Source of the DNA: CAYVTD01 sp964454445
GTDB taxonomy: Bacteria > Bacteroidota > Ignavibacteria > Kapaibacteriales > UBA2268
Assembly: GCA_964454445.1 (NCBI GenBank)
Contig: CAYVTD010000010.1
Span: 1-64,000, forward strand
Direction of reading: 5' to 3'
DNA length: 64,000 nt
Below are positions 8,691 through 17,960 of the stretch, one piece after another (position 1 is the stretch's first letter; every line of letters starts with the position of its first letter). The translations under genes were made by a program, and so were the position numbers. The notes under the pieces were generated by a model. The model was not told where the DNA came from and ran no database searches. It worked only from the letters and a program-made list of their open reading frames with translations.

Positions 8691-9554
8691 ATGACAAAGA
8701 TCACACCCCAGCTTGTAAAAGAGCTAAGAGAAAAAACAGGCGCTGGTATGGGCGACTGTAAAAAAGCACTTGAAGAAAACGATTGCGATATGAAACAAGC
8801 GATTGAATATCTCCGCAAAAAAGGCGCCGCTTCGGCAGCAAAACGCGCTGACCGTTCAGCTAATGAAGGTATTATCGATGCTAAAACTTCTGCTGATTAC
8901 CGAAATGCTGTTATCTTAGAGCTAAACTGCGAAACTGATTTCGTTGCAAGAAACGAAGGATTCTCGCAATATGCCAGCACACTGACCGATGCCGTTTTAG
9001 ACAGTGGCGTTAAGACCGTTGAAGAGCTTATGGCACTGAGCTACAAAGGAGACACCATACAAGGAATGCACAACGAAATCCTTGCAAAGCTTGCTGAAAA
9101 TATACAAGTTCGCCGCTTCGAAACACTTCGGGACGGTTTTATTACTTCCTACATTCATCCCGGCAGCAAACTTGCTGTTTTGCTCGAAGTTACTGATACA
9201 GATTTTTCAGATGAAGCAAAATCGAAACTTCGCGATATTGCAATGCAAATAGCCGCTATGAATCCAGCATTCATCGACCGCAATAGTGTTTCCGAGGCTA
9301 CTCTTGCCAAAGAAAAAGAAATCTATATCGAGCAAGCAATAAACGAAGGCAAGAAACAAGATATAGCCGAAAAGATTGCTGAAGGACGTATCGGTAAATT
9401 CTTCCAAGAGAGTTGTCTCGTCGAGCAAGTTTTTGTGAAAGATTCCAAGATGGTTGTCGGTGATATTTTGAAACAATTGAAAGAAGACACAGGAAAAGAT
9501 ATCAAAGTATTAAATTTTCGCCGTTATTTCCTCGGCGAATCACTCGAAGATTAA
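8691..9554 (+). CDS. tsf: Elongation factor Ts
   Basis: A 287-residue EF-Ts, the nucleotide exchange factor for EF-Tu. The N-terminal UBA-like module (LVKELREKTGAGMGDCKKALEE) and the EF-Tu contact signature NCETDFVARNEGF are intact. Length is normal. It lies 126 bases after rpsB, as in most bacteria, and its stop is 3 bases from the pyrH start. Confidence 0.97.
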   Translation: MTKITPQLVKELREKTGAGMGDCKKALEENDCDMKQAIEYLRKKGAASAAKRADRSANEGIIDAKTSADYRNAVILELNCETDFVARNEGFSQYASTLTDAVLDSGVKTVEELMALSYKGDTIQGMHNEILAKLAENIQVRRFETLRDGFITSYIHPGSKLAVLLEVTDTDFSDEAKSKLRDIAMQIAAMNPAFIDRNSVSEATLAKEKEIYIEQAINEGKKQDIAEKIAEGRIGKFFQESCLVEQVFVKDSKMVVGDILKQLKEDTGKDIKVLNFRRYFLGESLED

Positions 9555-9557
9555 TCA

Positions 9558-10271
9558 ATGTCCGAACCTGTATATAATAGAATACTCTTGAAGCTAAGTG
9601 GCGAAGCATTCATGGGAGACAAGCATTTTGGCATCGATGATACCGTTATTAAAGAATATGCGTCTGCTGTTAAGGAATGTTACGACGCTGGTTTGGAAAT
9701 TGGGATAGTTATTGGCGGCGGTAATATCTTTCGCGGGATACAATCCGCCGACCATAGTATCCACAAAGTTTCCGGCGACCAAATGGGTATGCTTGCCACT
9801 GTTATTAACTGTATAGCCTTTCAGAACGCCCTCGAAAGAATTGGCATCCCGACCCGATTGCAAACTGCAATCAAAATGGAGCAAATTGCCGAACCTTTCA
9901 TAAGACGCAAGGCAATAAGACACCTTGAAAAAAAACGTGTCGTTCTTTTCGGAGCTGGCACTGGAAACCCTTATTTCACTACAGATACCGCTGCTGTGCT
10001 TCGAGCTATCGAAATCGAAGCAGAATTGGTAATAAAAGCCACCAAAGTCAATGGTGTTTACGATTCCGACCCCGTAAAGAATCCTAATGCAATATTTTTT
10101 AACAGAATTAGTTACGCCGGAGTTATCGAAAAGAATCTTCGTGTTATGGACATGTCTGCCATCACGCTTTGCCAGGAAAATAACCTACCCATCAGAGTTC
10201 TTAATATGAACATCGAAGGCAACTTGAAAAGATTAATTTTTGGCGAGGATATCGGAACATTAGTTTCCTGA
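9558..10271 (+). CDS. pyrH: Uridylate kinase
   Basis: A 237-residue bacterial UMP kinase of the amino-acid kinase fold, converting UMP to UDP. N-terminal [13 protein letters not shown], the glycine loop IGGGNIFRG, and the nucleotide segment [17 protein letters not shown] are all present. It begins three bases after tsf without its own clear ribosome site, so coupled translation is likely. The usual next gene, frr, is absent here; the cluster ends in a repeat-containing intergenic region. Confidence 0.97.
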   Translation: MSEPVYNRILLKLSGEAFMGDKHFGIDDTVIKEYASAVKECYDAGLEIGIVIGGGNIFRGIQSADHSIHKVSGDQMGMLATVINCIAFQNALERIGIPTRLQTAIKMEQIAEPFIRRKAIRHLEKKRVVLFGAGTGNPYFTTDTAAVLRAIEIEAELVIKATKVNGVYDSDPVKNPNAIFFNRISYAGVIEKNLRVMDMSAITLCQENNLPIRVLNMNIEGNLKRLIFGEDIGTLVS

Positions 10272-10443
10272 TTATTCTGCCATTCCTATTTTATAGCATT
10301 TCAAAATACAAATATCTGTAAACCACTCCCTTTTTTCATCGCCAAGGATAACTTTAATATCCTGTCATTTCCATTATACAAATTTACACATCTTTTTGTC
10401 GGTTACCGTATGAGGCTAAATACGATGTTGATTGGATATCTGT

Positions 10444-10484
10444 GACAGCCCATTTACTCTAAGAGATATATCTTAGAGGCTGTC
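10444..10484 (+). other. Long bulged hairpin after pyrH
   Basis: GACAGC (10444-10449) and CTCTAAG (10457-10463) pair with CTTAGAG (10472-10478) and GCTGTC (10479-10484), giving a 13-pair stem with one bulge and an 8-base loop. No T run follows, so it is not a classic terminator. Its distal arm coincides with the left end of the dispersed element that follows. Confidence 0.6.
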
Positions 10485-10607
10485 TTAAAAGGTATTTTTG
10501 TTCAAACAATTTGTCAGGCAAGGATGCCTAACCCCTAGAAATAATTGGATTTGGTAGAAGAGGCATTCCTGTCTGTCTGGAATAATACTGCTCTTGAGAC
10601 AGCGTCT
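10475..10607 (+). repeat. Dispersed ~130-bp element with terminal inverted repeats, copy 1
   Basis: This stretch matches 14432-14560 directly and 58441-58575 in reverse. Left end GAGGCTGTCTTAAAAG and right end CTTGAGACAGC are imperfect inverted repeats. Shared internal blocks are CAGGCAAGGATGCCTAA, ATTTGGTAGAA and TCCTGTCTG. It has no open frame of note, so it looks like a MITE-like or extended REP-like element. It ends 9 bases before the stop of the neighbouring lipoprotein gene. Confidence 0.8.
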
Positions 10608-10615
10608 ATTCATTA

Positions 10616-11101
10616 TCAGAACAAACTTAACTTAATGACGATGCCCTCTTCTTCGATAACAACATCGTCAACCAGCCAGGATTGAATGCCACTAAGAGTA
10701 AAGATTTTAATGTCATCTTCCATAAAAACATCTTTTAATAGATTTAAAATGAAAGTATCGATACTCTCAGAAACAAGGCAATCAATACCCTCAGCATTAA
10801 AACCTTTGATGCGAAATTCTTTTTTGAACAGGTATGGTTGTAATGATATTTGCATTTTATCGCAATTCTTCTCAGGCATCAACGGCAATTTTACTTTGCC
10901 TGCCAACGAAATATACACTCTTTTCTTTTTCTTGTCGAAAGCTATTCTGTTGATTTTACTAATAGTTAATTTACCCCAATACTTTTCAAAAGACATTGGT
11001 AGATTTGCATTTCCTTTCTTTTCAAGATCGCGGGCAGTGTATGTCGTGCTGCAGGCAGACAAAGCAAATAATATAAAAATAACAAATAATATTTTATTCA
11101 T
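10616..11101 (-). CDS. Predicted lipoprotein of unknown function
   Basis: A 161-residue protein starting at ATG 11101 (MNKILFVIFILFALSAC), with a lipoprotein signal peptide and lipobox LSAC, so the mature N terminus is probably a lipidated cysteine in the envelope. The remainder alternates hydrophobic and polar residues like a beta-rich LEA or DUF-type fold (KVKLPLMPEKNCDKMQISLQ), but I do not recognise the family. A longer TTG start at 11122 overlaps the upstream gene. It follows the lipoprotein at 11112-11714 by ten bases, so the two are one operon and may work together. Confidence 0.75.
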   Translation of the reverse strand: MNKILFVIFILFALSACSTTYTARDLEKKGNANLPMSFEKYWGKLTISKINRIAFDKKKKRVYISLAGKVKLPLMPEKNCDKMQISLQPYLFKKEFRIKGFNAEGIDCLVSESIDTFILNLLKDVFMEDDIKIFTLSGIQSWLVDDVVIEEEGIVIKLSLF

Positions 11102-11111
11102 ATTTAATCCA

Positions 11112-11714
11112 TTATAAACCAATGACTTCTTTCAGCCAAAGAAAGTTTTCGCATCCCAATATCTGTATCGCTTTGATTATTTTACTAAATAAAGTCGAAT
11201 TTTGCATCTTCAGCTCTAAACCTGATGCCACATATCGCTCGCCTTCAGTTCCTCTTATGATTATATCCACTTTGTTAGCATACATTTTTCCGTCACTGTC
11301 GCCCATTGTGGTAAAATGTCTGCATAAATCAACAATTTTATAATCATTAGTTAATAATGTAACTGGTTCGAAATCCCAATCCTTAATCAAACGTAATGGT
11401 TTTTCAGGTTTATGCGCCTCTTGCAGAATCAATGTTCCGGTTGGATTGGTTATCCTTATGTGTATCGTTGCAACTTCTATTTCTTTGAAGGATTTAATCT
11501 TAAAAAACAATTTATGATGACCGCTAGTAAACATATCCAAAGAAAGAGATAAACCCTTTGCTATCTTTGGGGCAAGTCCCTGATGATAAACAGACCTATT
11601 TTCGACTACTATTACTGGCGAACTTTTTTCAGTAGAATCACCAGTCGAAGAGCAAGAAAAAAGCAATGTCGTAAGAATAAAAGCCATAAGCAGTAAAAGA
11701 ATATTTTTTTTCAT
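11112..11714 (-). CDS. Predicted lipoprotein of unknown function
   Basis: A 200-residue protein with signal peptide MKKNILLLLMAFILTTLLFSC and lipobox LFSC at about residue 21. A GTG three codons earlier (11723) is an alternative start. The mature part contains strand-like segments (KLFFKIKSFKEIEVATIHI) and ends ENFLWLKEVIGL. No family recognised. It is first of a two-lipoprotein operon. Confidence 0.72.
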   Translation of the reverse strand: MKKNILLLLMAFILTTLLFSCSSTGDSTEKSSPVIVVENRSVYHQGLAPKIAKGLSLSLDMFTSGHHKLFFKIKSFKEIEVATIHIRITNPTGTLILQEAHKPEKPLRLIKDWDFEPVTLLTNDYKIVDLCRHFTTMGDSDGKMYANKVDIIIRGTEGERYVASGLELKMQNSTLFSKIIKAIQILGCENFLWLKEVIGL

Positions 11715-11799
11715 AGTTTTCACTTTGATTTAGGATATACTAATTTATACGTTTACAAATAAAAAAGTCATATTTCATAAAACTAAATTTCAAATCTAT

Positions 11800-12048
11800 A
11801 TCCCCCCTACCCCCCTTGCAAGCAAGGGGGGGCAACACTTTTCTAGCTCCCTCCCTTGCAAGCAAGGGGGGGNNNNNNNNNNNNNNNNNNNNNNNNNNNN
11901 NNNNNNNNNNNNNNNNNNNNNNNNNNNNNNNNNNNNNNNNNNNNNNNNNNNNNNNNNNNNNNNNNNNNNNNNCCCCCTCCCTTGCCTGCAAAATAAACTA
12001 TCTTCTAGCTCCCTCCCTTGCCTGCAAGGGAGGGTTGGGGAGGGATAT
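11800..12048. repeat. GC-rich hairpin/G-tract element array containing an assembly gap
   Basis: Several related units surround a run of 100 N (11873-11972). The best unit is at 12009-12047: CCCTCCCTTGC (12011-12021) pairs perfectly with GCAAGGGAGGG (12024-12034), followed by TTGGGGAGGG. The four G tracts from 12028 to 12044 fit a G-quadruplex motif. A unit in the opposite orientation lies at 11800-11832, and CTAGCTCCCTCCCTTGC recurs at 11844 and 12006. The bases either side of the gap are not identical, so sequence is truly missing. Similar elements occur at 27861-27891 and 40751-41050. Confidence 0.75.
11873..11972. other. Assembly gap (100 N)
   Basis: Exactly 100 N, the usual placeholder for a gap of unknown size, inside the GC-rich repeat array. 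Confidence 0.99.
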
Positions 12049-12064
12049 ATATCATAATCCTTGC

Positions 12065-14329
12065 TTAAAAACTTAGCAATTTTTCTAAATCAGCTTTAAT
12101 CTTTGCTTCATTAGGAAGTACGTCATTTTCATAATTGGGAGCAAACGGAATATGCGAATCTTTTGCACAATGACGCATAACGGGAGCATCGAGCCATTGA
12201 AACGCCTCATAAGCAATAACAGATGCAATTTCCCCACCGAAACCGCCTGTCATCGTGTCTTCGTGGATTACAATTGCTCTTCCTGTCTTTTTCACAGAAT
12301 TAATGACAAGTTCTTTATCCCAAGGAATAATAGTTCGCAAATCGATGATTTCAACTTTCTTACCGCTTTCCTTTTCAATTTTTTTTGCGGCAGCTAAAGA
12401 ATCCTTTACGGGCATTCCATAAGTAATAATTGTGGCATCTGTTCCCTCGTTTACAATCTTTCCTTTGCCAAAAGGCAGCAGATAATCGTCGCCGGGCTCG
12501 TTAGTTCTTGAAAAGGGTAGCCGATACATCCCTTTATGCTCTAGAAACAAAACAGGATCTTGTAATCTTATGGCTGTTTTCAACAAGCCTTTCGCGTCGG
12601 CGGCATTGCTCGGATATGCGATGAGCAAGCCGGGAATATGTGAGAAAAATCCTTCAATATTCTGCGAATGGCACAAACCGCCGTGGATATAACCACCAAC
12701 TGCTGTACGGACAACAACCGGTGCGCTAAAGCCGCCATTAGAACGGTAGCGCATCGTTGCAAGTTCGTTTCTTAATTGCTGAAAAGCGGGCCAAATATAA
12801 TCGCCAAATTGAATTTCGACAACAGGTTTCCAGCCGCGAACTGCAAGACCAAGAGCCACACCTATAATAGATGCCTCCGCCAAAGGCGAATTAAAAACTC
12901 TGTTTTTGCCAAATTCGTCTGATAAACCATGTGTGGCAGTAAAAACACCACCCTTGGGATCGGCTATATCTTCACCAAAAATCAGCATTTTGTCGTTGCG
13001 GCGCATTTCTTCCTTTAAAGCGTGGTTTATTGCATCAACCATGACAACTGGCGCACCGTTGATTGGCTGATTCTCGTCAGAATAAGGAAGGTTTCTTGTT
13101 TCAAGAGGGGCAAAAATGTGTTTTATGGAATCTTCAGCCTTTGGGTCAGAACGCGAAAATGCCCATTCGGAGGCTTCTTCGATTTCTGCTTTCACTTTTG
13201 ATTGTAATTCCTCAATTTCCTGCTCAGATGCTATTTCATATTTAAGCAAATAACTTTTGAGCTTAAGGATTGGATCGCGAGTTCTCATTGCTTTTTCAAG
13301 ATCTTCTTTTTTGCGATATTTGCGTTGGTCGTCGCTCGAAGAATGTGCTACGAGACGCTCGACAACCCCGTGTAAGAGCGCCGGTCCCTTTCCAGCTCGA
13401 ATATAATCGACTGCCTGACGCGCTGCGTTGATTGTTTCAAAAATATCGGCACCATCAAATTCCTTCATTAATAAACCGGCATAGCAGCAAAACGTATGGA
13501 CAACAGCAGTTCCCATCGACTGCTCGGCTCTTGGCACTGAAATGGCATAACCATTGTCTTGGATAGTGAACATTACGGGCAAACTTTCTCTTGTTGCCCA
13601 ATTGACCGCCTCGTAAAACTCGCCCTGGCTTGTTGTGCCTTCACCAGAAGAAACATAGACCACTTCGTCGAGTCCAGCTTTTTTTGAGGCAAGGGCAGTT
13701 CCAACAGCATTCAAGTATTGAGTTCCTGTCGATGAAGACTGTGTTGGCAAATTAAAATCAAGATGACCATAATGACCGGGCATTTGTCTGCCACCAGTGG
13801 AAGGATCCTCGGCTTTGCCGCATGCAAGTAAAAAATAATCGCGTGGCGAATAGCCCATCCCGTAAGCAAAAGCACAATCTCGATAATATGTCCAGCCCCA
13901 ATCCTTTTTGCTTTTGAGCGTCATAGCTATCCCGGTTTGCACTGCCTCGTGACCGCTAACGCCTATGTGAAAATGAGATTTACCTTGCTTAACCATAACA
14001 AGGTGTTTCTCGTCGGTAAAGCGAGCTTTCATCATATTTTCAAGTGCATAAAGCATTTCAGCTTTTGTTAGGTTAAGATGCTCGTGAGGAGGAATATTTT
14101 TTGGAAGCCGTGTGCGATCCACATTACAGCTTTCACCTCTGCCATGATGACATTGCGAGCCTATTGGAACGTGCTTGTCAATTTCGTGAACTACGAGACG
14201 CTCGTACGCTACTAATGTGGGGCTTATGGGATTTGTACTGTCATTAGAAGTCTTTATTGTAGATTTTTTATCGTGATTTTCTGCTGATTGGGTTGTCGCT
14301 TTTGTATTATCAGATACTTTTTTTGCCAT
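12065..14329 (-). CDS. Fused 2-oxoacid dehydrogenase E1 (alpha-beta)
   Basis: A 754-residue thiamine-diphosphate enzyme joining what are normally two subunits. Residues about 70-400 are the E1 alpha domain (GHEAVQTGIAMTL, the ThDP motif variant GEGTTSQGEFYEAVNWA, then NGYAISVP). Residues about 425-754 are the E1 beta domain (GEDIADPKGGVF, EASIIGVALGLAVRG, TAVGGYIHGGLCHSQ, IDLRTIIPWD). Such fusions in Bacteroidota are annotated as 2-oxoisovalerate or pyruvate dehydrogenase E1; the substrate cannot be read from sequence. It decarboxylates the oxoacid and acylates the lipoyl group of an E2 that is not encoded nearby (lipA at 34.4 kb makes lipoate). A charged 45-residue N-terminal leader precedes the catalytic part. 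Confidence 0.9.
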   Translation of the reverse strand: MAKKVSDNTKATTQSAENHDKKSTIKTSNDSTNPISPTLVAYERLVVHEIDKHVPIGSQCHHGRGESCNVDRTRLPKNIPPHEHLNLTKAEMLYALENMMKARFTDEKHLVMVKQGKSHFHIGVSGHEAVQTGIAMTLKSKKDWGWTYYRDCAFAYGMGYSPRDYFLLACGKAEDPSTGGRQMPGHYGHLDFNLPTQSSSTGTQYLNAVGTALASKKAGLDEVVYVSSGEGTTSQGEFYEAVNWATRESLPVMFTIQDNGYAISVPRAEQSMGTAVVHTFCCYAGLLMKEFDGADIFETINAARQAVDYIRAGKGPALLHGVVERLVAHSSSDDQRKYRKKEDLEKAMRTRDPILKLKSYLLKYEIASEQEIEELQSKVKAEIEEASEWAFSRSDPKAEDSIKHIFAPLETRNLPYSDENQPINGAPVVMVDAINHALKEEMRRNDKMLIFGEDIADPKGGVFTATHGLSDEFGKNRVFNSPLAEASIIGVALGLAVRGWKPVVEIQFGDYIWPAFQQLRNELATMRYRSNGGFSAPVVVRTAVGGYIHGGLCHSQNIEGFFSHIPGLLIAYPSNAADAKGLLKTAIRLQDPVLFLEHKGMYRLPFSRTNEPGDDYLLPFGKGKIVNEGTDATIITYGMPVKDSLAAAKKIEKESGKKVEIIDLRTIIPWDKELVINSVKKTGRAIVIHEDTMTGGFGGEIASVIAYEAFQWLDAPVMRHCAKDSHIPFAPNYENDVLPNEAKIKADLEKLLSF

Positions 14330-14431
14330 TATTATTCCAATTATTTTTGATAATATTTATTTTTCAAGTTACAATTTTCTATTTTTACAAAAAAGTTTTT
14401 ACGAAAAAATCTTTTTGTTTTAATTAAGGTC

Positions 14432-14560
14432 GAGGCAGTCTCAAAAGATGTTTTTTTCAAACAATCTGTCAGGCAAGGATGCCTAAGCTACTTGAAATAT
14501 CAGAATTTGGTAGAACAGACATCCCTGTCTGTTTTTAGTAATGTTTTTTGAGACAACTCC
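14432..14560 (+). repeat. Dispersed ~130-bp element, copy 2
   Basis: The best-preserved copy. Ends GAGGCAGTCTCAAAAG and TTTTTTGAGACAACTCC are inverted repeats sharing GTCTCAAAA. Inside are two short palindromic blocks, CAGGCAAGGATGCCT and ACAGACATCCCTGTCTGT, which are also roughly complementary to each other. It lies in the 291-base divergent gap between the E1 gene and holB. Confidence 0.85.
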
Positions 14561-14620
14561 TAAGATTGCTAAGTATGTTTTTGTATTAACTGATATTTGT
14601 AGATTATATTTTATAAGAAT

Positions 14621-15772
14621 ATGTCTTGGAATTCAATTATAGGACAACAAAGAGTTAAAAATATTTTACAGCGTGCCATCCTTGAAAACAGAATAGCACA
14701 CGCCTATTGTTTCTGGGGGCAGGAAGGCGTCGGCAAAGAAGCTCTTGCCATTGAATTTGCAAAAGTAGTAAATTGTCAAAAGCCAATCATTAAAAACAAT
14801 AGTATCGAAAAATGTGGAAAATGCAAAAGCTGCATTAATGCCAACAAGCTGCAGCATCAAAAAATCGACTTGATCTATCCACTTCCACCCGGCGAATCGA
14901 CAAACACTGAGAAGGATTCACCTTTAGAAGCGATGAGCGATGCACAAATAAGCGAAATAAGGGAACAAGTCGAATTAAAATCCGCAAATCCATACCATAA
15001 AATCAACTTGAAAAAGGCAAACCAGATAAAAATCCTGTCTATAAGAGCCTTAAAGAAAAAGTTGATTATGAGTTCCGGACAAGATGGCAGGCAATTTGTA
15101 CTCGTTTTCGACGCTGACAAGATGACAAACGAAGCCTCCAACGCTTTTCTCAAACAATTGGAAGAGCCTCACGACGGAATAACAATCATAATGGTAACTT
15201 CCCGCTACGAGCTTATCTTGCCAACAATTCTCTCCCGCTGCCAAAAGCTTCATTGTCCTTCGATTAGCGACGAAGAGCTTGCGCAGGCTCTTATACAAAT
15301 TCATCAAGTTTCTGAAGTTGATGCTCGAATGATAACTAATTTTGCGCAAGGCTCTTATACACGTGCCTTGCAATTTATGGACGAACGTTTCACCGGGCTT
15401 CGCAGGGAAATAGTGGAAGTCTTGCGATGTACTTTGAAAAAAAGAGAGTATAGAGTGGAACTGCTCGAAAAAACTGAACAACTAGCAAAAGACAATGATA
15501 AAAACAGCTTGGAAATCATTTTACAGATGTTCATTATTTGGCTTCGTGATGCAAGATCGGTCGAGCTAACAAACAGCGACTCTTTTATCATAAATATCGA
15601 CCAGTTCGACACAATTAATCGCTTTGTAAAGAATTTTGGCAAAAAAGACATACCTTCTGCCATCAATAGCATCGAAAAAGCCATATTGCGATTGCGGAGA
15701 AATGTTCAGCCAAAGATTGTGCTGTTGGCACTATTCATCGAATTTCGCCAAATTTTTTTGGAAGAAGTGTAA
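14621..15772 (+). CDS. holB: DNA polymerase III delta-prime subunit
   Basis: A 383-residue clamp-loader ATPase-fold protein. The start MSWNSIIGQQRVKNIL is typical of delta-prime. It has a P-loop GQEGVGKEALA near residue 34, a zinc-binding cysteine group (NCQK then CGKCKSC), the sensor-1 region FLKQLEEPHDG and the SRCQKLHCP segment before the C-terminal collar domain. An insertion of about 50 residues after the zinc module lengthens the ATPase domain. Gamma/tau (DnaX) is less likely because there is no long C-terminal extension. It converges on eno, with a shared terminator region. Confidence 0.85.
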   Translation: MSWNSIIGQQRVKNILQRAILENRIAHAYCFWGQEGVGKEALAIEFAKVVNCQKPIIKNNSIEKCGKCKSCINANKLQHQKIDLIYPLPPGESTNTEKDSPLEAMSDAQISEIREQVELKSANPYHKINLKKANQIKILSIRALKKKLIMSSGQDGRQFVLVFDADKMTNEASNAFLKQLEEPHDGITIIMVTSRYELILPTILSRCQKLHCPSISDEELAQALIQIHQVSEVDARMITNFAQGSYTRALQFMDERFTGLRREIVEVLRCTLKKREYRVELLEKTEQLAKDNDKNSLEIILQMFIIWLRDARSVELTNSDSFIINIDQFDTINRFVKNFGKKDIPSAINSIEKAILRLRRNVQPKIVLLALFIEFRQIFLEEV

Positions 15773-15780
15773 TCATAAGG

Positions 15781-15815
15781 AAAAAATGGGCTCTACTTTC
15801 GAAAGTGGAGCCCAT
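15781..15815 (-). terminator. Terminator between convergent holB and eno
   Basis: ATGGGCTC (15786-15793) pairs with GAGCCCAT (15808-15815), and the intervening ACTTTCGAAAGT is itself a perfect palindrome, giving a long stem with one mismatch. The six A at 15781-15786 give a T run on the minus strand, so it best serves eno, whose stop is 39 bases away. Confidence 0.85.
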
Positions 15816-15853
15816 CTAATGTGCTTTAAAAATAAGCGGTATTAGCAAAAACC

Positions 15854-17146
<1,293 letters not shown>

Positions 17147-17172
17147 TTAAAAATAATGGGAAAAACTCATAT

Positions 17173-17460
17173 CTAAAATCCTATCGAGTCAATCTCTCTA
17201 GCGAGATTAATATCAAGAACGGTCAAGCCGCCTTTATCGTGTGTTGATAGACTTATGCGAACTTTATTCCACCCATATATCAAAATATCTGGATGGTGAT
17301 CGTTTTTTTCGGCTATCACCGCGACAGCATTCACAAAGCCAATAGCAGAGACAAAATCCTTGAAGGCAATCTCTCTTACGATAGTATTGCCCTCCCTGCT
17401 CCATAGCATATTTTCTTCGAGATGCTCGTTGATTAGCTCTTCTGTTAATAATTCAGGCAC
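17173..17460 (-). CDS. phhB: 4a-hydroxytetrahydrobiopterin (pterin-4a-carbinolamine) dehydratase
   Basis: A 95-residue PCD/DCoH-family protein starting at GTG. The signature histidines are in EKNDHHPDI, followed by WNKVRISLSTHDKGGLT, both characteristic. In bacteria it recycles oxidised pterin for aromatic amino-acid hydroxylases or acts in molybdopterin metabolism. No hydroxylase is encoded in the window, so its physiological partner is unknown. Confidence 0.9.
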   Translation of the reverse strand: MPELLTEELINEHLEENMLWSREGNTIVREIAFKDFVSAIGFVNAVAVIAEKNDHHPDILIYGWNKVRISLSTHDKGGLTVLDINLAREIDSIGF

Positions 17461-17548
17461 AACGATTTATTGTTAAATGTTTAAAAAATAAATCAAAAAT
17501 TATTTATAACAATACTTACAATTATTGCCCAAATCAATGATAAATCAA

Positions 17549-17872
17549 TTAAAAATGGGCTTCCAGACGCTTGGTAATTTGCACTTTAGGAACAGCACCA
17601 ATGATTGTTTCCACGAGCTCGCCCCCCTTGAAAATAAGCACTGTCGGGATGCTACGGATGCCATAAGTCATTGCTGTTTTTTGATTGTTGTCCACGTCGA
17701 GTTTGCACATTTTTGCCCGTCCTTCATATTCACTAGCCATTTCTTCGATTATTGGGGCTATCATTCTGCAAGGACCGCACCAGGTAGCCCAAAAATCGAC
17801 TACCACGGGAATTGGTGATTGGAGAACTTCTTCTTGAAAATTATTGTCTGTAACGTGTAATGGTGATGCCAT
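17549..17872 (-). CDS. trxA: Thioredoxin
   Basis: A 107-residue thioredoxin with the active site WCGPCRM at about residue 31, preceded by VVVDFWAT. The cis-proline segment RSIPTVLIFKGGE and the C-terminal GAVPKVQITKRLE are also typical. It acts as the general cytoplasmic disulfide reductase. It starts at ATG after AGGAG. No signal peptide. Confidence 0.96.
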   Translation of the reverse strand: MASPLHVTDNNFQEEVLQSPIPVVVDFWATWCGPCRMIAPIIEEMASEYEGRAKMCKLDVDNNQKTAMTYGIRSIPTVLIFKGGELVETIIGAVPKVQITKRLEAHF

Positions 17873-17960
17873 AAAAAAAACTCCTAATACTAAACAAAAA
17901 AAATGAAAACTATTGTTTTTTTAACCAAAAATTAAAAGTCGAATTAAGAATAAATATATT

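Noticed and set aside
10475..10607. Dispersed element as a tRNA, riboswitch or small RNA gene
   Set aside because: No cloverleaf or known riboswitch core; the inverted ends and multiple copies fit a repeat family better.
12005..12050. Hairpin after the E1 gene as its terminator
   Set aside because: On the minus strand no T run follows the stem; it belongs to the repeat family.
11740..12076. Open frames running through the N gap on both strands
   Set aside because: They consist of unknown bases plus translated GC-rich repeat; no evidence of coding.
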